DNA of 64,000 nucleotides from Pontibacter deserti (GCF_023630255.1 NZ_JALPRS010000001.1:1178001-1242000); one strand, 5' to 3'; shown: positions 16,799-26,814, counted from the stretch's first letter. Notes: generated from the letters alone by a model not told the origin. Made by a program: numbers and translations.

Positions 16799-17455
16799 CT
16801 ACTGATTCGGGTTATTGATAAGCTTCATGGCATTCTCAATCAGCTTACTCATTGCTTCGTAAGTTCTGTACCCACGACTCAACACATTCACCTCATTGCC
16901 ATTCAGCAGGTAAACGCTTGGGAAAGCAACAGCTTGTAAGTGTCTTGCAATCACAAAATCCTGCTGCGTCTTTTCCTTCATATCTTCGGTGTTAAACTTC
17001 TCCAGGAAAGCTTCTTCTTCTATTCCGAAAGTAGTGGCAATCTCGGCAAGTACGACTTCGTTTGTAACATCGTTATTTCCGGCATAAAAAGCAGACTGAA
17101 TTTTCTCGGCCATTTCCAGTTCTGCTTCCGGTTTCAGATAACGCATGGTAATTACTGCTCTGCAGGCAGGCTCAGTGTTATAGATGAAGTCTTCACGCTC
17201 AAAGAAAGAATAATCAAATGGCTGCGCTGTTACCTGCTCCACATCCTGCCAGTGCTGTCGTGTTTTCTGTACATCCTCAGCCTCCATAGGTGCAGTATTC
17301 GCACGAAGTCCGCCTAATACTAATTTAAAATTCAGTTTACCTTCCTGTTCCTCTTTAATGCGGTGCAACACCGGCGCAAAACCATAACACCACGAGCACA
17401 TCGGATCCATTACATAAATCAGGTGTGGTACATCCAGCAAGTCGTATTTTTCCAT
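16799..17455 (-). CDS. DsbA-family thiol oxidoreductase-like protein
   Basis: A 218-residue thioredoxin-fold protein of the DsbA / FrnE group. The active site is C20-S-W-C23 in DPMCSWCYGFAPVLH, the helical insert spans about 60-160 (EPACRAVITMRYL is the typical insert segment) and the cis-proline loop is AFPSVYLLNG near 182. There is no signal peptide, so it is cytoplasmic like FrnE, and is more likely a reductase or isomerase than a periplasmic oxidase. A perfect promoter box (CAAAGTTA on the plus strand) lies 25 bases upstream. Partner and substrate are unknown. Confidence 0.88.
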   Translation of the reverse strand: MEKYDLLDVPHLIYVMDPMCSWCYGFAPVLHRIKEEQEGKLNFKLVLGGLRANTAPMEAEDVQKTRQHWQDVEQVTAQPFDYSFFEREDFIYNTEPACRAVITMRYLKPEAELEMAEKIQSAFYAGNNDVTNEVVLAEIATTFGIEEEAFLEKFNTEDMKEKTQQDFVIARHLQAVAFPSVYLLNGNEVNVLSRGYRTYEAMSKLIENAMKLINNPNQ

Positions 17456-17479
17456 TTCTATACTTCAGTTTTGAAGCTG

Positions 17480-17487
17480 CAAAGTTA
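17480..17487 (-). promoter_or_regulatory. TAnnTTTG -7 box of the DsbA-fold gene
   Basis: Minus strand TAACTTTG, 24 bases before the ATG at 17455. It matches the Bacteroidota primary sigma -7 consensus exactly. No clear -33 TTTG is seen. Confidence 0.6.
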
Positions 17488-17623
17488 ATTAATTGTTGGT
17501 TGTTGATTTATGATTGTTTGAGTGTTCGCAAAATATTGACCGGAACAAACATCAGTTTACACACGCACAGAATTAACAATTTAGCCATTTAACAATCCAA
17601 CAATTAACAATTAACAATTAACT
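17484..17623. repeat. Word-repeat hairpin spacer (AATTGTTG / CAACAATT)
   Basis: The left flank has TTAATTAATTGTTGGTTGTT and TTATGATTGTTTG; the right flank has CAACAATTAACAATTAACAA and further TTAACAA copies, the inverted word. The region between is unremarkable. It lies in the divergent spacer between the DsbA-fold gene and leuS. Confidence 0.5.
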
Positions 17624-17663
17624 TAGCGGTTTAAGTAAGATACACGCGAATTCACGAATAACT

Positions 17664-20429
17664 ATGTCAGAGAATAATTTCAGTCAGATTGAGAAGAAAT
17701 GGCAGCGCTACTGGGAAGAAAACCAGACGTTTAAAGCCAAAGAAAGTACCGATAAACCTAAGTACTACGCCCTGGATATGTTCCCGTATCCGTCAGGTGC
17801 TGGTCTGCACGTAGGCCACCCGCTAGGTTACATCGCCTCTGACATTGTTAGCCGTTACAAGCGCCTGAAAGGCTTTAACGTGCTGCACCCGATGGGCTTC
17901 GACTCGTTTGGTTTGCCAGCCGAGCAATATGCTATTCAAACCGGCCAGCACCCGGCTATAACTACCGAACAGAATATTGCCCGCTACATAGAGCAGCTAA
18001 AAAATATCGGATTCTCTTTTGACTGGGAACGCGAAGTGCGAACCTCTGACCCGAGCTACTATAAGTGGACGCAGTGGATCTTTATGCAGCTGTTTAACAG
18101 CTACTATAACTATAGCTCTGATAAAGCTGAAACGATAGACAAGCTAATTACTGAATTTGAAGCCAACGGTAATGCTAACATAAACGCTGCCTGCGACGAG
18201 GATACGCCTGCCTTTACTGATGAAGAATGGAAAGGTATGAACGAGCAGCAGCAAGCCGAAATAATGTTAAAGTATAGGCTGACTTATGTTGCCGAAGCGG
18301 TTGTAAACTGGTGCCCTGCCTTAGGTACGGTGCTGGCGAATGATGAAGTCGTTGGTGGTGTTTCGGAGCGTGGCGGTTACCCGGTTGAGCGCAAAAAAAT
18401 GCGCCAATGGATGATGCGCATCACGGCTTATGCTGAGCGTTTACTGCAAGGCTTGGAAACAATTGATTGGCCGGAACCTGTGAAGGAAATGCAGCGCAAC
18501 TGGATCAGTAAATCGGTTGGTGCAGAGCTTGATTTTGCCATTGAAGGCGATGGTTCTATCAAAGTTTTTACAACCCGTATCGATACTATCTTCGGTGCAA
18601 CGTTTGTGGTGCTCGCTCCTGAACATGAGCTGGTAGCCCAGATTACAACAGAAGAACAGCGTGCAGCAGTTGAAGCATATGTAAATGTAGCTAAAAACCG
18701 TTCGGAGCGCGAGCGTATGACGGACGTGAAAACCGTGAGCGGTGTATTTACAGGTGCCTATGCCATTAACCCAATCTCAGAAGAGCGTGTGCCGATCTGG
18801 ATCGCCGATTACGTACTGGCAGGTTACGGTACAGGCGCTGTGATGGCCGTGCCGGGCCATGATAGTCGCGACTATGCTTTTGCCAAACACTTTAACTTAC
18901 CGATCAGAGAAGTTGTAGCAGGCGGAAATTTAGAAGTAGAGGCCTATGCAGCCAAAGAAGGTATAATCATTAACTCTGGTTTCCTGAATGGGTTGGATGT
19001 AAAAGATGCGATAAAAGCAGGTATAGCCAAAGCTGAAGAACTTGGAGTAGGTAAAGGACGTGTGCAGTATCGTATGCGTGATGCAGTATTTAGCCGCCAG
19101 CGTTATTGGGGCGAGCCGGTACCGGTATACTTTAAAGATGGAATTCCGCAGCTGTTAAAGGATGAAGAATTGCCACTTGAACTGCCTAAGATCGATGCTT
19201 ACCTGCCAACTGAAACCGGAGAGCCGCCACTTGGCCGCGCTGTAGACTGGAAATATAACAACCAATATGAGTATGAGTTGAGCACCATGCCAGGTTGGGC
19301 AGGCAGCAGCTGGTACTGGTACCGCTACATGGACCCTAAGAACAACAGCGAGTTTGCTTCAAAAGATAAGATCGAGTACTGGCGAAACGTGGATCTATAC
19401 ATTGGTGGATCTGAGCACGCAACTGGTCACCTGCTTTACTCACGTTTCTGGAACAAGTTTATGTTTGATCTGGGCTTAGTAGTGGAAGAAGAGCCATTCA
19501 AAAAGCTCATCAACCAGGGTATGATCCAGGGTCGTTCTAACTTTGTATACCGAATTAAGGATACGAACAAGTATATTTCGTTTGGTCTGAAAGATCAGTA
19601 TGATGTTACGCCACTACATGTAGATGTGAACATTGTAGAAAACGATGTACTGAATCTGGATGCCTTCAAAAACTGGAGACCTGAGAATGCAGATGCTGAG
19701 TTTATACTCGAAGATGGCAAGTATAACGTAGGCGTTGAGATTGAGAAGATGTCTAAACGTTACTATAATGTTGTTAATCCAGATGACATAGTTGAACGTG
19801 TTGGAGCTGATGCACTTCGTCTGTACGAAATGTTCTTAGGACCATTGGAGCAATTCAAACCATGGAATACTAATGGTATAGATGGAGTGAGCAAGTTCCT
19901 GAAAAAGTACTGGAAGCTCTTCTTTGATAAAGACGGAAACTTGCAGGTTACAGATGAACAGCCAACAGCTGAAGAACTAAAGTCGCTGCACAAGACTATA
20001 AAAAAAGTAGAAGAAGATATCGAGCGTTTCTCGTTCAACACATCAGTTTCTACTTTCATGATCTGTGTGAACGAACTAACGCAACTGAAAACTAATAAGC
20101 GTGCTATACTTGAGCCACTAACTATTATACTTTCTTCGTATGCGCCGCATATTACCGAAGAGATATGGAATGCCTTAGGCCATACAGAAAGTATAAGCTA
20201 TGCTACTTTCCCGAAATGGAAGGAAGAGTACCTGGTAGAGAATACATTTGAGTACCCGGTATCAGTTAACGGTAAAACACGTACCAAGCTTGCTTTTGCA
20301 ACAGATGCTCCGCGAGAGGAGATTGAAAAGGCTGTTTTGAATGATGAGCAGGTTACTAAATTTTTTGATGGAAAATCACCAAAGAAAATTATTATAGTAC
20401 CTAACAAAATCATAAACGTGGTAGTATAA
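17664..20429 (+). CDS. leuS: Leucine--tRNA ligase
   Basis: Charges tRNA(Leu). The 921-residue class I synthetase has the HIGH signature as [13 protein letters not shown] at 41-53, the tRNA-recognition segment [20 protein letters not shown], an editing (CP1) domain at about 225-420 with the [19 protein letters not shown] and [19 protein letters not shown] segments, and the KMSKS loop as EKMSKRYYN near 695-700. The anticodon-binding domain and a C-terminal extension complete it. Compared with E. coli LeuRS (860) it has extra insertions, including one near 145-195, as is common in Bacteroidota. ATG at 17664 gives [17 protein letters not shown]. It has its own terminator. Confidence 0.98.
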   Translation: MSENNFSQIEKKWQRYWEENQTFKAKESTDKPKYYALDMFPYPSGAGLHVGHPLGYIASDIVSRYKRLKGFNVLHPMGFDSFGLPAEQYAIQTGQHPAITTEQNIARYIEQLKNIGFSFDWEREVRTSDPSYYKWTQWIFMQLFNSYYNYSSDKAETIDKLITEFEANGNANINAACDEDTPAFTDEEWKGMNEQQQAEIMLKYRLTYVAEAVVNWCPALGTVLANDEVVGGVSERGGYPVERKKMRQWMMRITAYAERLLQGLETIDWPEPVKEMQRNWISKSVGAELDFAIEGDGSIKVFTTRIDTIFGATFVVLAPEHELVAQITTEEQRAAVEAYVNVAKNRSERERMTDVKTVSGVFTGAYAINPISEERVPIWIADYVLAGYGTGAVMAVPGHDSRDYAFAKHFNLPIREVVAGGNLEVEAYAAKEGIIINSGFLNGLDVKDAIKAGIAKAEELGVGKGRVQYRMRDAVFSRQRYWGEPVPVYFKDGIPQLLKDEELPLELPKIDAYLPTETGEPPLGRAVDWKYNNQYEYELSTMPGWAGSSWYWYRYMDPKNNSEFASKDKIEYWRNVDLYIGGSEHATGHLLYSRFWNKFMFDLGLVVEEEPFKKLINQGMIQGRSNFVYRIKDTNKYISFGLKDQYDVTPLHVDVNIVENDVLNLDAFKNWRPENADAEFILEDGKYNVGVEIEKMSKRYYNVVNPDDIVERVGADALRLYEMFLGPLEQFKPWNTNGIDGVSKFLKKYWKLFFDKDGNLQVTDEQPTAEELKSLHKTIKKVEEDIERFSFNTSVSTFMICVNELTQLKTNKRAILEPLTIILSSYAPHITEEIWNALGHTESISYATFPKWKEEYLVENTFEYPVSVNGKTRTKLAFATDAPREEIEKAVLNDEQVTKFFDGKSPKKIIIVPNKIINVVV

Positions 20430-20458
20430 GTTAATTCCATTTTACCAACTAACTCACT

Positions 20459-20498
20459 AAAAGCCGCCAGGAACCCATCTGGTGGCTTTTGGTTTTTT
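20459..20498 (+). terminator. Rho-independent terminator of leuS
   Basis: AAAAGCCGCCAG - 8-base loop - CTGGTGGCTTTT (one wobble) then GGTTTTTT. Confidence 0.85.
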
Positions 20499-20504
20499 AG
20501 GAGC

Positions 20505-20541
20505 AAATAAAAAGGTGGTACTGCACAGGCAGTACCACCTT
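20505..20541 (-). terminator. Rho-independent terminator of the MarR gene
   Basis: Perfect 13-bp stem AAGGTGGTACTGC / GCAGTACCACCTT with an ACAG loop; on the minus strand it is followed by TTTTTATTT. Confidence 0.9.
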
Positions 20542-20563
20542 AAACTTAGTCTTTAAGTAAACC

Positions 20564-21061
20564 TTAGTTTATTTCTACAGCAGCAGCTCTGATCTTTCTG
20601 GAAGCCGTTTTGATAGAACCTCTTACCCTGCTAAGTAAATCACTAAGCATTGTGGCCTCCTCTTCAGTCAGGCCGTTGAGCATACCATCCAGCATTGGCA
20701 ATTCAGGATCGATCGCTTCCATAAGACGATGACCTTTTTCTGAAAGTATAATATTTACTAGCCGCTTGTCATGCGGGTTTTGCTTTACCTCAACAAATCC
20801 TTTCGCATTTAGCCTGCTAACTAATCTTGATGTGTCAGACATTTTATCCAGCATCTTTTCCCTTAGCCCGGATGTTGAGATAGGGTTTGGATACTGGTCC
20901 CTGAGAATACGTAATGAGTTATACTGTTGCGTAGTAAGACCATAACGCTTAAAAAAGCTCTCGTAGCCGTTAAAAAGAAAACCTGAAGTATAAAGAAGGT
21001 TTAAACTTGCCTTCTGCCACTCGTTGCGGATCTTGATCCCAACTTCATTCTCAAAATGCAT
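20564..21061 (-). CDS. MarR-family transcriptional regulator
   Basis: A 165-residue winged-helix repressor or activator. Seen: an N-terminal dimerisation helix (NEWQKASLNLLYTSGFLFNG), the DNA-binding core FFKRYGLTTQQYNSLRILRD, ISTSGLREKMLDKMSDTSRL VSRL, the wing GFVEVKQNPHDKRLVNIILS with the conserved DKR, and C-terminal dimer helices. It stands alone: neighbours are leuS (convergent) and a YjbR gene. The spacer upstream has an inverted repeat TCAATT...AATTGA at 21083-21105 that could be an autoregulatory site. Ligand and regulon are unknown. Confidence 0.92.
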   Translation of the reverse strand: MHFENEVGIKIRNEWQKASLNLLYTSGFLFNGYESFFKRYGLTTQQYNSLRILRDQYPNPISTSGLREKMLDKMSDTSRLVSRLNAKGFVEVKQNPHDKRLVNIILSEKGHRLMEAIDPELPMLDGMLNGLTEEEATMLSDLLSRVRGSIKTASRKIRAAAVEIN

Positions 21062-21082
21062 AAAATAGTCTAAGGTGTGACG

Positions 21083-21105
21083 TCAATTATACTTAAAAAA
21101 ATTGA
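21083..21105. promoter_or_regulatory. Possible MarR autoregulatory operator
   Basis: TCAATT - 11 bases - AATTGA, 22 bases upstream of the MarR ATG. MarR genes commonly regulate themselves from such sites, but a six-base arm in AT-rich DNA is weak evidence. The remaining 200 bases of this spacer show no gene or further clear signal. Confidence 0.25.
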
Positions 21106-21302
21106 ATATATAAGACAAACGACCAAAAATTTCAGTCGGATAACAACTTTGTATCTACAGATTACCTGCCTTTTATATTAATTGATTTTAAGACACCTGC
21201 TTACGTTAAAGCGCATAGGTTGTTTTAATGATCATCAGTATTCCGAATTATAATGCATAAGCTATAAGTATAACTTAAAGTTCAATAGCTTGTTGGCGTA
21301 TA

Positions 21303-21656
21303 CTATAAACCAATAGATAGCTTCTGAGCTTTGGTAAGTTTAGCAGAAACCAATTTATAAGAGTTATCTATCAGGTTTAGCAGCAGTTGCTCCGGCAAGC
21401 CGCTTTCCGGTAGCACAGTGTTCCAGTGTTGTTTGTTCATATGGTAGCCTGGCCTTATCTGGGCGTATTGTTCACGTAGATCCACTGCTTCATCCGGATC
21501 GCATTTTAAAGCTATACCTTTTCCATATTCTGATAAGCTGCACAAGGCATACATTTTGCCACATACCTTAAATACCAGTGTATCTTCATCAAAAGGGAGT
21601 TCTTCTGTTGTACCAGGTTTGGCAAGGCAATACTCCCTGAAATCCTCGATATTCAT
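21303..21656 (-). CDS. MmcQ/YjbR family protein
   Basis: A 117-residue member of the MmcQ/YjbR (CyaY-like fold) family, proposed to bind DNA. Seen: MNIEDFREYCLAKPGTTEEL, FKVCGKMYALCSL, ALKCDPDEAVDLREQYAQIR PGYHMNKQHWNTV with the conserved HMN/K-x-x-W segment, and NLIDNSYKLVSAKLTKAQKL. Precise function is unknown. A second copy of the family is at 60,164, with the same MNIEE/D opening. It is on the minus strand downstream of the DUF6728 gene but separated from it by a terminator. Confidence 0.85.
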   Translation of the reverse strand: MNIEDFREYCLAKPGTTEELPFDEDTLVFKVCGKMYALCSLSEYGKGIALKCDPDEAVDLREQYAQIRPGYHMNKQHWNTVLPESGLPEQLLLNLIDNSYKLVSAKLTKAQKLSIGL

Positions 21657-21690
21657 TGACTAACAATTATAGTTTACAGATTTAAGATAA

Positions 21691-21719
21691 TAAAAAAGGA
21701 GAACCAAAATGGCTCTCCT
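21691..21719 (-). terminator. Terminator of the DUF6728 microprotein gene
   Basis: Minus strand AGGAGAGCCA - TTT - TGGTTCTCCT followed by TTTTTTA; one G-U pair in a 10-bp stem. It lies 25 bases after the stop at 21745. Confidence 0.75.
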
Positions 21720-21744
21720 GAATATATTGACAAAGGCTGTAAGC

Positions 21745-21909
21745 CTATATGTGTTTTATAATAAAATAAATGATAGCTGCCAGAAACATCAGGATCGAAA
21801 TCTTGTTGATCGTGTGCATGGCACGCAGGTTAAAAGTACTTTTGCGGTTTGGGTCTTTCTTACGGAAAAAGTAAGTGGCTACTTCCGTGAAATCAAATAA
21901 TCCCTTCAT
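21745..21909 (-). CDS. 54-residue membrane microprotein, DUF6728-like
   Basis: Translating the minus strand from the ATG at 21909 gives a 54-residue protein beginning MKGLFDFTEVATYFFRKKDP and ending with a single membrane helix (ISILMFLAAIIYFIIKHI). The positively charged middle (RKKDPNRKS) and lone C-terminal helix resemble the DUF6728 family of Bacteroidota; I assign this from memory of the family, so treat the name as likely, not certain. The stop is TAG at 21745. It follows ispG by 97 bases on the same strand and has its own terminator, which supports it being a real gene. Function unknown. Confidence 0.75.
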   Translation of the reverse strand: MKGLFDFTEVATYFFRKKDPNRKSTFNLRAMHTINKISILMFLAAIIYFIIKHI

Positions 21910-22006
21910 ATTTTCAGTTATCAGTTAACAATTATCAATTAACAGGAATCTCTGTTACAGTTACTTAACAAGTTTAATCAGGAAAAGATTTATACTTGAT
22001 CCGGTT

Positions 22007-24001
22007 TTACTCTTCCATTTGTACCGGCTCAATCCAACGCGCATCTTCACGTATCAGCTCTATTAATTCATCTACAGCTCTGTCAGCCGGCACCGATTTT
22101 TTAACTACAGTCTGCCCACGATACAGCGCAATCTTGTCTTTTCCAACGCCAACATATCCATAATCAGCATCTGCCATTTCGCCGGGTCCGTTAACTATAC
22201 AGCCCATAATTCCGATCTTTACTCCTTTCAGGTGGTCGGTTCGCTTACGAATCATAGCAGTTGTTTCCTGCAGATCAAACAGGGTACGGCCACAGCTTGG
22301 GCAACTGATGTATTCTGTTTTGCTCATGCGCGTGCGGGCAGCCTGAAGTATACCAAAGCTTAGCTTGTTCAGTACATCTATTGTTTGCAGCCATGCACCT
22401 TTTTCCTGATCCGGCAACAGTTCAATACCCAGCATTACACCATCGCCCAAACCGTCAATTAGTAAGCCTCCCACATCAGTAGAAGCATAAAGCTGTACTT
22501 CATCGGAAGTCAATTGGCCATATGCACGTTTAATGATGCATGGCACCTGTACGTTATTATTCATTACCCTGAAGAAACATTTACGAAGCTCAGGCATCGC
22601 ATGCTCGTTGGTAGTTTGCAACATCAGCACTGCTGTTCCATCCGTCTTTAACTGCTCCAGTAGTTCAGAAGTAAGATCACTGATGGTGGCAAGTATAAAG
22701 TTTAGCTTATGGTCGCGTTCGGAGTTTGCCAGGTATTGCTCAGCAGTTAAAAGCGGATGGCTGTGTTCACTTCTATCAGCTTTTAACCACGAAGTATAGT
22801 TCAGAATCTCTTTCAGGCCGTTTGGCAGCATGAAGGTGATCGGGTTATCACCGGTATAGATGTAGTCAGCTCCCAGGTCGTTCATGTTAAACTTATCGAG
22901 CAACATAGAATACAGGTGGCCTACACATTTCAGGTCTGCATACTGTACATCAGTCAATCGGCTTAGATCTGCAATAACACGCGGCACGTTCTGCCCACCC
23001 AGGTTCTCCACTTCAATTGTTTCGCGACGATGGTACTGGAACGGGTCAATCGGAACATTACAGATCGGCTTTATCGGTTGTGCCTTTTCAGCACGATGTG
23101 TATATCGATCAATCAAGGCTTTGGCCACGGGAGCTTCGGCTTCGGGCGCTTCTGTTAACGAAACACGCACTGTATCACCTAAACCATCTTCCAGCAAGGT
23201 ACCAATGCCGACAGCCGATTTAATACGGCCATCTTCTGCTTCGCCGGCTTCTGTAACACCTAAGTGTAGCGGGTAAGGCTGTAATCCTTCTTCATCCAGT
23301 TTCTGCACCAGTAGTCGATAGGCCTGCACCATTACCTGCGTGTTAGATGCCTTCATTGAAATAACCAGGTTATAGTAACCTTCATCTTCGCAGATGCGGA
23401 TAAATTCCAGAGCACTTTCTACCATGCCCAGCGGGGTATCTCCGTAACGACTCAGAATTCTGTCAGACAAGGAGCCATGGTTTGTTCCGATTCGCATGGC
23501 GGTACCATGCTCTTTACAGATGCGCACCAACGGTACAAAACGCTCACGTATTCGGTTAAGCTCAGCCTGATACGTTTCGTCGTTATACTCTATTACTTCG
23601 AATTTCTTTTTGTCTGCGTAGTTACCCGGGTTCACGCGTACTTTCTCAACTATACGGGCAGCAACTTCGGCAGCATTCGGTGTAAAATGGATGTCCGCAA
23701 CAAGAGGTACACTATAGCCACGCTTGTGCAGTTCCTCTTTTATGTTCTTCAGGTTTTCGGCTTCCTTTATACTTGGCGCCGTTATACGTATGTACTCGCA
23801 ACCAGCTTCGATCATGCGGATACACTGCTCCACAGATCCCATGGTATCCATCGTATCAACCGTTGTCATCGACTGCACCCTAATCGGGTGATCGCCGCCC
23901 ATCGGTATGACACCAATGTTTACCACGCGTGTTTTACGGCGTTTATATTCGGTTAGGCTCGGGCAATAGTTCTTGTTCATCTGATCGATCTCGCAATTCA
24001 T
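22007..24001 (-). CDS. ispG: 4-hydroxy-3-methylbut-2-enyl-diphosphate synthase (long form)
   Basis: IspG reduces MEcPP to HMBPP, the penultimate step of the non-mevalonate isoprenoid pathway, using a 4Fe-4S cluster. The TIM barrel occupies the N-terminal part (IRVQSMTTVDTMDT, PLVADIHFTPNAA, RVNPGNYADKK, AMRIGTNHGSLSDRI, LHLGVTEAGEAEDGRIKSAV GIG). The cluster domain at the end has EYISCPSCGRTLFD near 563 and GCIVNGPGEMADADYGYVG near 598. At 664 residues it carries the extra central domain (about 300-550) typical of Bacteroidota, Chlamydia and plants. A second ATG at 23980 (MNKNYCPSLTEYKRR) is an equally good start. Confidence 0.97.
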   Translation of the reverse strand: MNCEIDQMNKNYCPSLTEYKRRKTRVVNIGVIPMGGDHPIRVQSMTTVDTMDTMGSVEQCIRMIEAGCEYIRITAPSIKEAENLKNIKEELHKRGYSVPLVADIHFTPNAAEVAARIVEKVRVNPGNYADKKKFEVIEYNDETYQAELNRIRERFVPLVRICKEHGTAMRIGTNHGSLSDRILSRYGDTPLGMVESALEFIRICEDEGYYNLVISMKASNTQVMVQAYRLLVQKLDEEGLQPYPLHLGVTEAGEAEDGRIKSAVGIGTLLEDGLGDTVRVSLTEAPEAEAPVAKALIDRYTHRAEKAQPIKPICNVPIDPFQYHRRETIEVENLGGQNVPRVIADLSRLTDVQYADLKCVGHLYSMLLDKFNMNDLGADYIYTGDNPITFMLPNGLKEILNYTSWLKADRSEHSHPLLTAEQYLANSERDHKLNFILATISDLTSELLEQLKTDGTAVLMLQTTNEHAMPELRKCFFRVMNNNVQVPCIIKRAYGQLTSDEVQLYASTDVGGLLIDGLGDGVMLGIELLPDQEKGAWLQTIDVLNKLSFGILQAARTRMSKTEYISCPSCGRTLFDLQETTAMIRKRTDHLKGVKIGIMGCIVNGPGEMADADYGYVGVGKDKIALYRGQTVVKKSVPADRAVDELIELIREDARWIEPVQMEE

Positions 24002-24129
24002 CTATCTCTTAACTAAAGTTGCGTCTGCTTTGTTCAATGGGTAATTCACGTAAAATTAGCTTTTATTCGCGACAAGTATAAGCGCATTATTCTTTAAAAT
24101 ACGTATACCAGAATATATGAAATTTTCTG

Positions 24130-24504
24130 ATGATACACATGCGCGCTTTTATGACTGCCGGCTCGCAGCAAAGGTTAAAGGAACTGCTGCAATGGGGCAA
24201 GCTGCGACAGGAGCAACTTAGCCAGGCTATACTTATCACAAAAGATTCTGTTGTCGATTACCTGAAGCGGCAGCTACAAAAAGGTAAATGGAGAGAAGTG
24301 GAGGATGTTCTGGAAGGTAAGCCGATGACCAATGCTGGTAAATTTATGTTTGAGCAACTCCAGGACCATGTAATTAGCAACCTGATCATGCGGCTGGGGT
24401 TACGAAAAGTGCTTGCAGTGGCTATTGCAGCCATCATACTGCCTCTTATACTTGCCAAGCTAGGTGGTGACGCTGTCAGTAAGTTCAGGGACCTGAACAA
24501 GTAG
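24130..24504 (+). CDS. Hypothetical protein with C-terminal membrane helix
   Basis: Not recognised. The 124-residue product is mostly helical and basic at first (SQQRLKELLQWGKLRQEQLS, VVDYLKRQLQKGKWREVEDV), then has one hydrophobic segment at about 93-113 (VLAVAIAAIILPLILAKLG) and a short polar tail. Alternative starts are at 24139 and 24151. It is divergent from ispG across a 128-base spacer and convergent with glutamine synthetase. Coding use agrees with its neighbours (for example an in-frame ATA-CTT pair). No signal peptide. Confidence 0.6.
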   Translation: MIHMRAFMTAGSQQRLKELLQWGKLRQEQLSQAILITKDSVVDYLKRQLQKGKWREVEDVLEGKPMTNAGKFMFEQLQDHVISNLIMRLGLRKVLAVAIAAIILPLILAKLGGDAVSKFRDLNK

Positions 24505-24589
24505 TCTGATTCTGCCAGAAACTATACTTTAGGAAATAAAAAAGGACGCCTTTTGCAGACGCCCCTTTCCAAGATAAAACTCAATATTA

Positions 24590-26782
24590 TTAATGACAGA
24601 ACATTAGTTCTCTGTATTTTACCAAAGGCCAGTCTTCATCGTCCACCATCAGTTCCAGTTTATCTACACTGTAACGGATCGTATCGAAGTAACTGAACAC
24701 CTGCTCACGGTATATAATAGCACGCTCACGGGCATCTTCTACTTTATTGGCAACTTTACGGGCATCGATCATGGCATCCACGCTACGCTGTATGGTAGTA
24801 ATGTGGCGCGACATTTTCTTAATAGCTTCTATAGTTGTTTCAGTGTACTCATCTTCCAGGCCAAGGTCTTTTAACCCGCGAATGTTCTGGATAAGCTTGT
24901 TCTGGTAAGCTACAGCTGTTGGAATAACGTGATTTACAGCCAGGTCACCCATTATTCTGGATTCTATCTGTATCTTTTTAATGTAATCTTCCAGCAAGAT
25001 CTCATGGCGGGCAGCTATCTCTATTTCAGAGAATATGCCATGCTTCGAGAACAGGTCTTTAACTTCAGAACGGTGGTACACATCAAGTGCAAGCGGTGTA
25101 GATTTAACATTGGATAAACCACGACGCGCTGCTTCTTCCTCCCACTCTTTAGAGTAACCGTTACCTTCAAAACGAATGGCTTTGGAAGCTACCACATACT
25201 CACGCAACACCTGTATTATCGCCAGCTCCTTCTTCATACCTTTCACCTCGATCAGCTCATCCACCACTTTACGGAACTCGATCAACTGATCAGCTACGAT
25301 AGTGTTCAATACTGTCATAGAAGAAGAGCTGTTAGCAGACGAACCTACTGCACGGAACTCAAACTTATTACCAGTAAAGGCAAACGGAGAAGTACGGTTA
25401 CGGTCTGTGTTATCGCGTAGCACCTCAGGAATGCGGTCGATGCCCAGTTTCAGGTACATATTGTCACCTTTCTCCATCGGCACTTTTGAAGTTCTTTCCA
25501 GTTCATCTAAAACTGCTGTCAGTTGCTGGCCCACAAACACCGACATAATTGCCGGAGGCGCTTCGTTGGCTCCCAAGCGGTGATCGTTGCTGGCAGAAGC
25601 TATACTTGCACGAAGCAGGTCAGCGTGCTTATACACAGCCATCACGGTATTAATGAAGAAAGTCAGGAACTGCAGATTTTCTTTCGGTTTCTTGCCCGGG
25701 CTTAGCAGGTTAACACCGGTGTTGGTGCTCATGGCCCAGTTATTATGTTTACCGCTACCGTTTACGCCTTTGTATGGCTTCTCGTGCAACAACACTTTAA
25801 AGTTATGTCGCTCTGCCACACGGTCCATAATATCCATCAACAGCTGGTTGTGGTCTACAGCAAGGTTTGCATCTTCGTATGTAGGCGCGCACTCAAACTG
25901 GTTTGGAGCAACTTCGTTATGGCGTGTTCTAAGCGGAATACCTAAACGTAAGGCAGTCTTCTCAAAATCAACCATAAAGGCATGCACACGGCTAGGAATA
26001 GATCCAAAATAATGGTCTTCCAGCTGCTGGCCTTTGGCCGGGGCATGTCCAAACAAAGTACGACCTGTCATTACTAGGTCTGGTCGGGCTTCATACAGCG
26101 CACGATCAACTAGGAAGTATTCCTGCTCTATACCTAGTGTAGTGTTTACTTTAGTTACGTCCTTATCAAAATACTGGCAAACCGGCAGGGCTGCATCGCC
26201 TAACAGGTTCAGGGATTTTAATAGCGGTGTTTTGTAGTCCAGGGCCTCACCTGTATAAGAAACAAAAATAGTTGGGATACAAAGCGTTTTAGCTCCTGCG
26301 TTTTCGATCAGGAAAGCTGGTGAAGACGGATCCCAGGCACTATAGCCGCGGGCCTCGAATGTATTACGGATACCGCCACTCGGGAAAGACGAAGCATCGG
26401 GCTCCTGCTGCACCAGCGCGCTACCTCTAAAGCTTTCAATAGCTTCTCCATCTGATGTCAGGTCGAAGAACGAGTCGTGCTTTTCGGCAGTTGAACCTGT
26501 GAGCGGCTGAAACCAGTGCGTATAGTGTGTAGCCCCTTTGCTCATAGCCCATGTTTTCATGGCAGCAGCAACAGCATCAGCCAGGTTACGATCTACTTGC
26601 TCTCCGGCTTCTATGGTACGTTTCAGCCTTTTAAAATAATCAGAAGAAAGTGTGGCACGCATTGCCTGCAGGCTGAACACGTTTTCTCCGAAGTAATCTG
26701 AAATAACATGTGAAGGCAGGTTAACTTCACCGGGTTTACGCTGGCTTACAAGCTCAAGCGCTTTAAAACGAAGGATAGCCAT
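24590..26782 (-). CDS. glnN: Glutamine synthetase type III
   Basis: Makes glutamine from glutamate, ammonia and ATP. From the ATG at 26782 (MAILRFKALELVSQRKPGEV) the enzyme has 730 residues, normal for GSIII of Bacteroidota. Seen: GATHYTHWFQPLTGSTAEKH D near the start, GIEQEYFLVDRALY, FGHAPAKGQQLEDHYFGSIP, VAPNQFECAPTYEDANLAVD HNQ, GVNGSGKHNNWAMSTNTGVN and NDHRLGANEAPPAIMSVFVG. A reading frame reaches 26836 but the promoter box at 26815-26822 lies within that extension, so the later start is preferred. It stands alone; no PII or AmtB gene adjoins it. Confidence 0.97.
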   Translation of the reverse strand: MAILRFKALELVSQRKPGEVNLPSHVISDYFGENVFSLQAMRATLSSDYFKRLKRTIEAGEQVDRNLADAVAAAMKTWAMSKGATHYTHWFQPLTGSTAEKHDSFFDLTSDGEAIESFRGSALVQQEPDASSFPSGGIRNTFEARGYSAWDPSSPAFLIENAGAKTLCIPTIFVSYTGEALDYKTPLLKSLNLLGDAALPVCQYFDKDVTKVNTTLGIEQEYFLVDRALYEARPDLVMTGRTLFGHAPAKGQQLEDHYFGSIPSRVHAFMVDFEKTALRLGIPLRTRHNEVAPNQFECAPTYEDANLAVDHNQLLMDIMDRVAERHNFKVLLHEKPYKGVNGSGKHNNWAMSTNTGVNLLSPGKKPKENLQFLTFFINTVMAVYKHADLLRASIASASNDHRLGANEAPPAIMSVFVGQQLTAVLDELERTSKVPMEKGDNMYLKLGIDRIPEVLRDNTDRNRTSPFAFTGNKFEFRAVGSSANSSSSMTVLNTIVADQLIEFRKVVDELIEVKGMKKELAIIQVLREYVVASKAIRFEGNGYSKEWEEEAARRGLSNVKSTPLALDVYHRSEVKDLFSKHGIFSEIEIAARHEILLEDYIKKIQIESRIMGDLAVNHVIPTAVAYQNKLIQNIRGLKDLGLEDEYTETTIEAIKKMSRHITTIQRSVDAMIDARKVANKVEDARERAIIYREQVFSYFDTIRYSVDKLELMVDDEDWPLVKYRELMFCH

Positions 26783-26814
26783 GAGATTTGGGTTGAGATG
26801 TTTATTTGTTGCTG

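Noticed and set aside
17484..17623. CRISPR-like or tandem repeat array from the TTAACAA words
   Set aside because: Units are short, imperfect and without unique spacers; it fits the word-repeat hairpin class instead.
21709..21900. 63-codon plus-strand frame opposite the DUF6728 gene
   Set aside because: The opposite strand gives a sensible membrane microprotein with a terminator; this frame does not resemble a protein.
24536..24575. Terminator for glutamine synthetase
   Set aside because: The repeat GACGCC...GACGCC is direct, not inverted; only a five-base AAAGG/CCTTT stem is possible, too weak to call.
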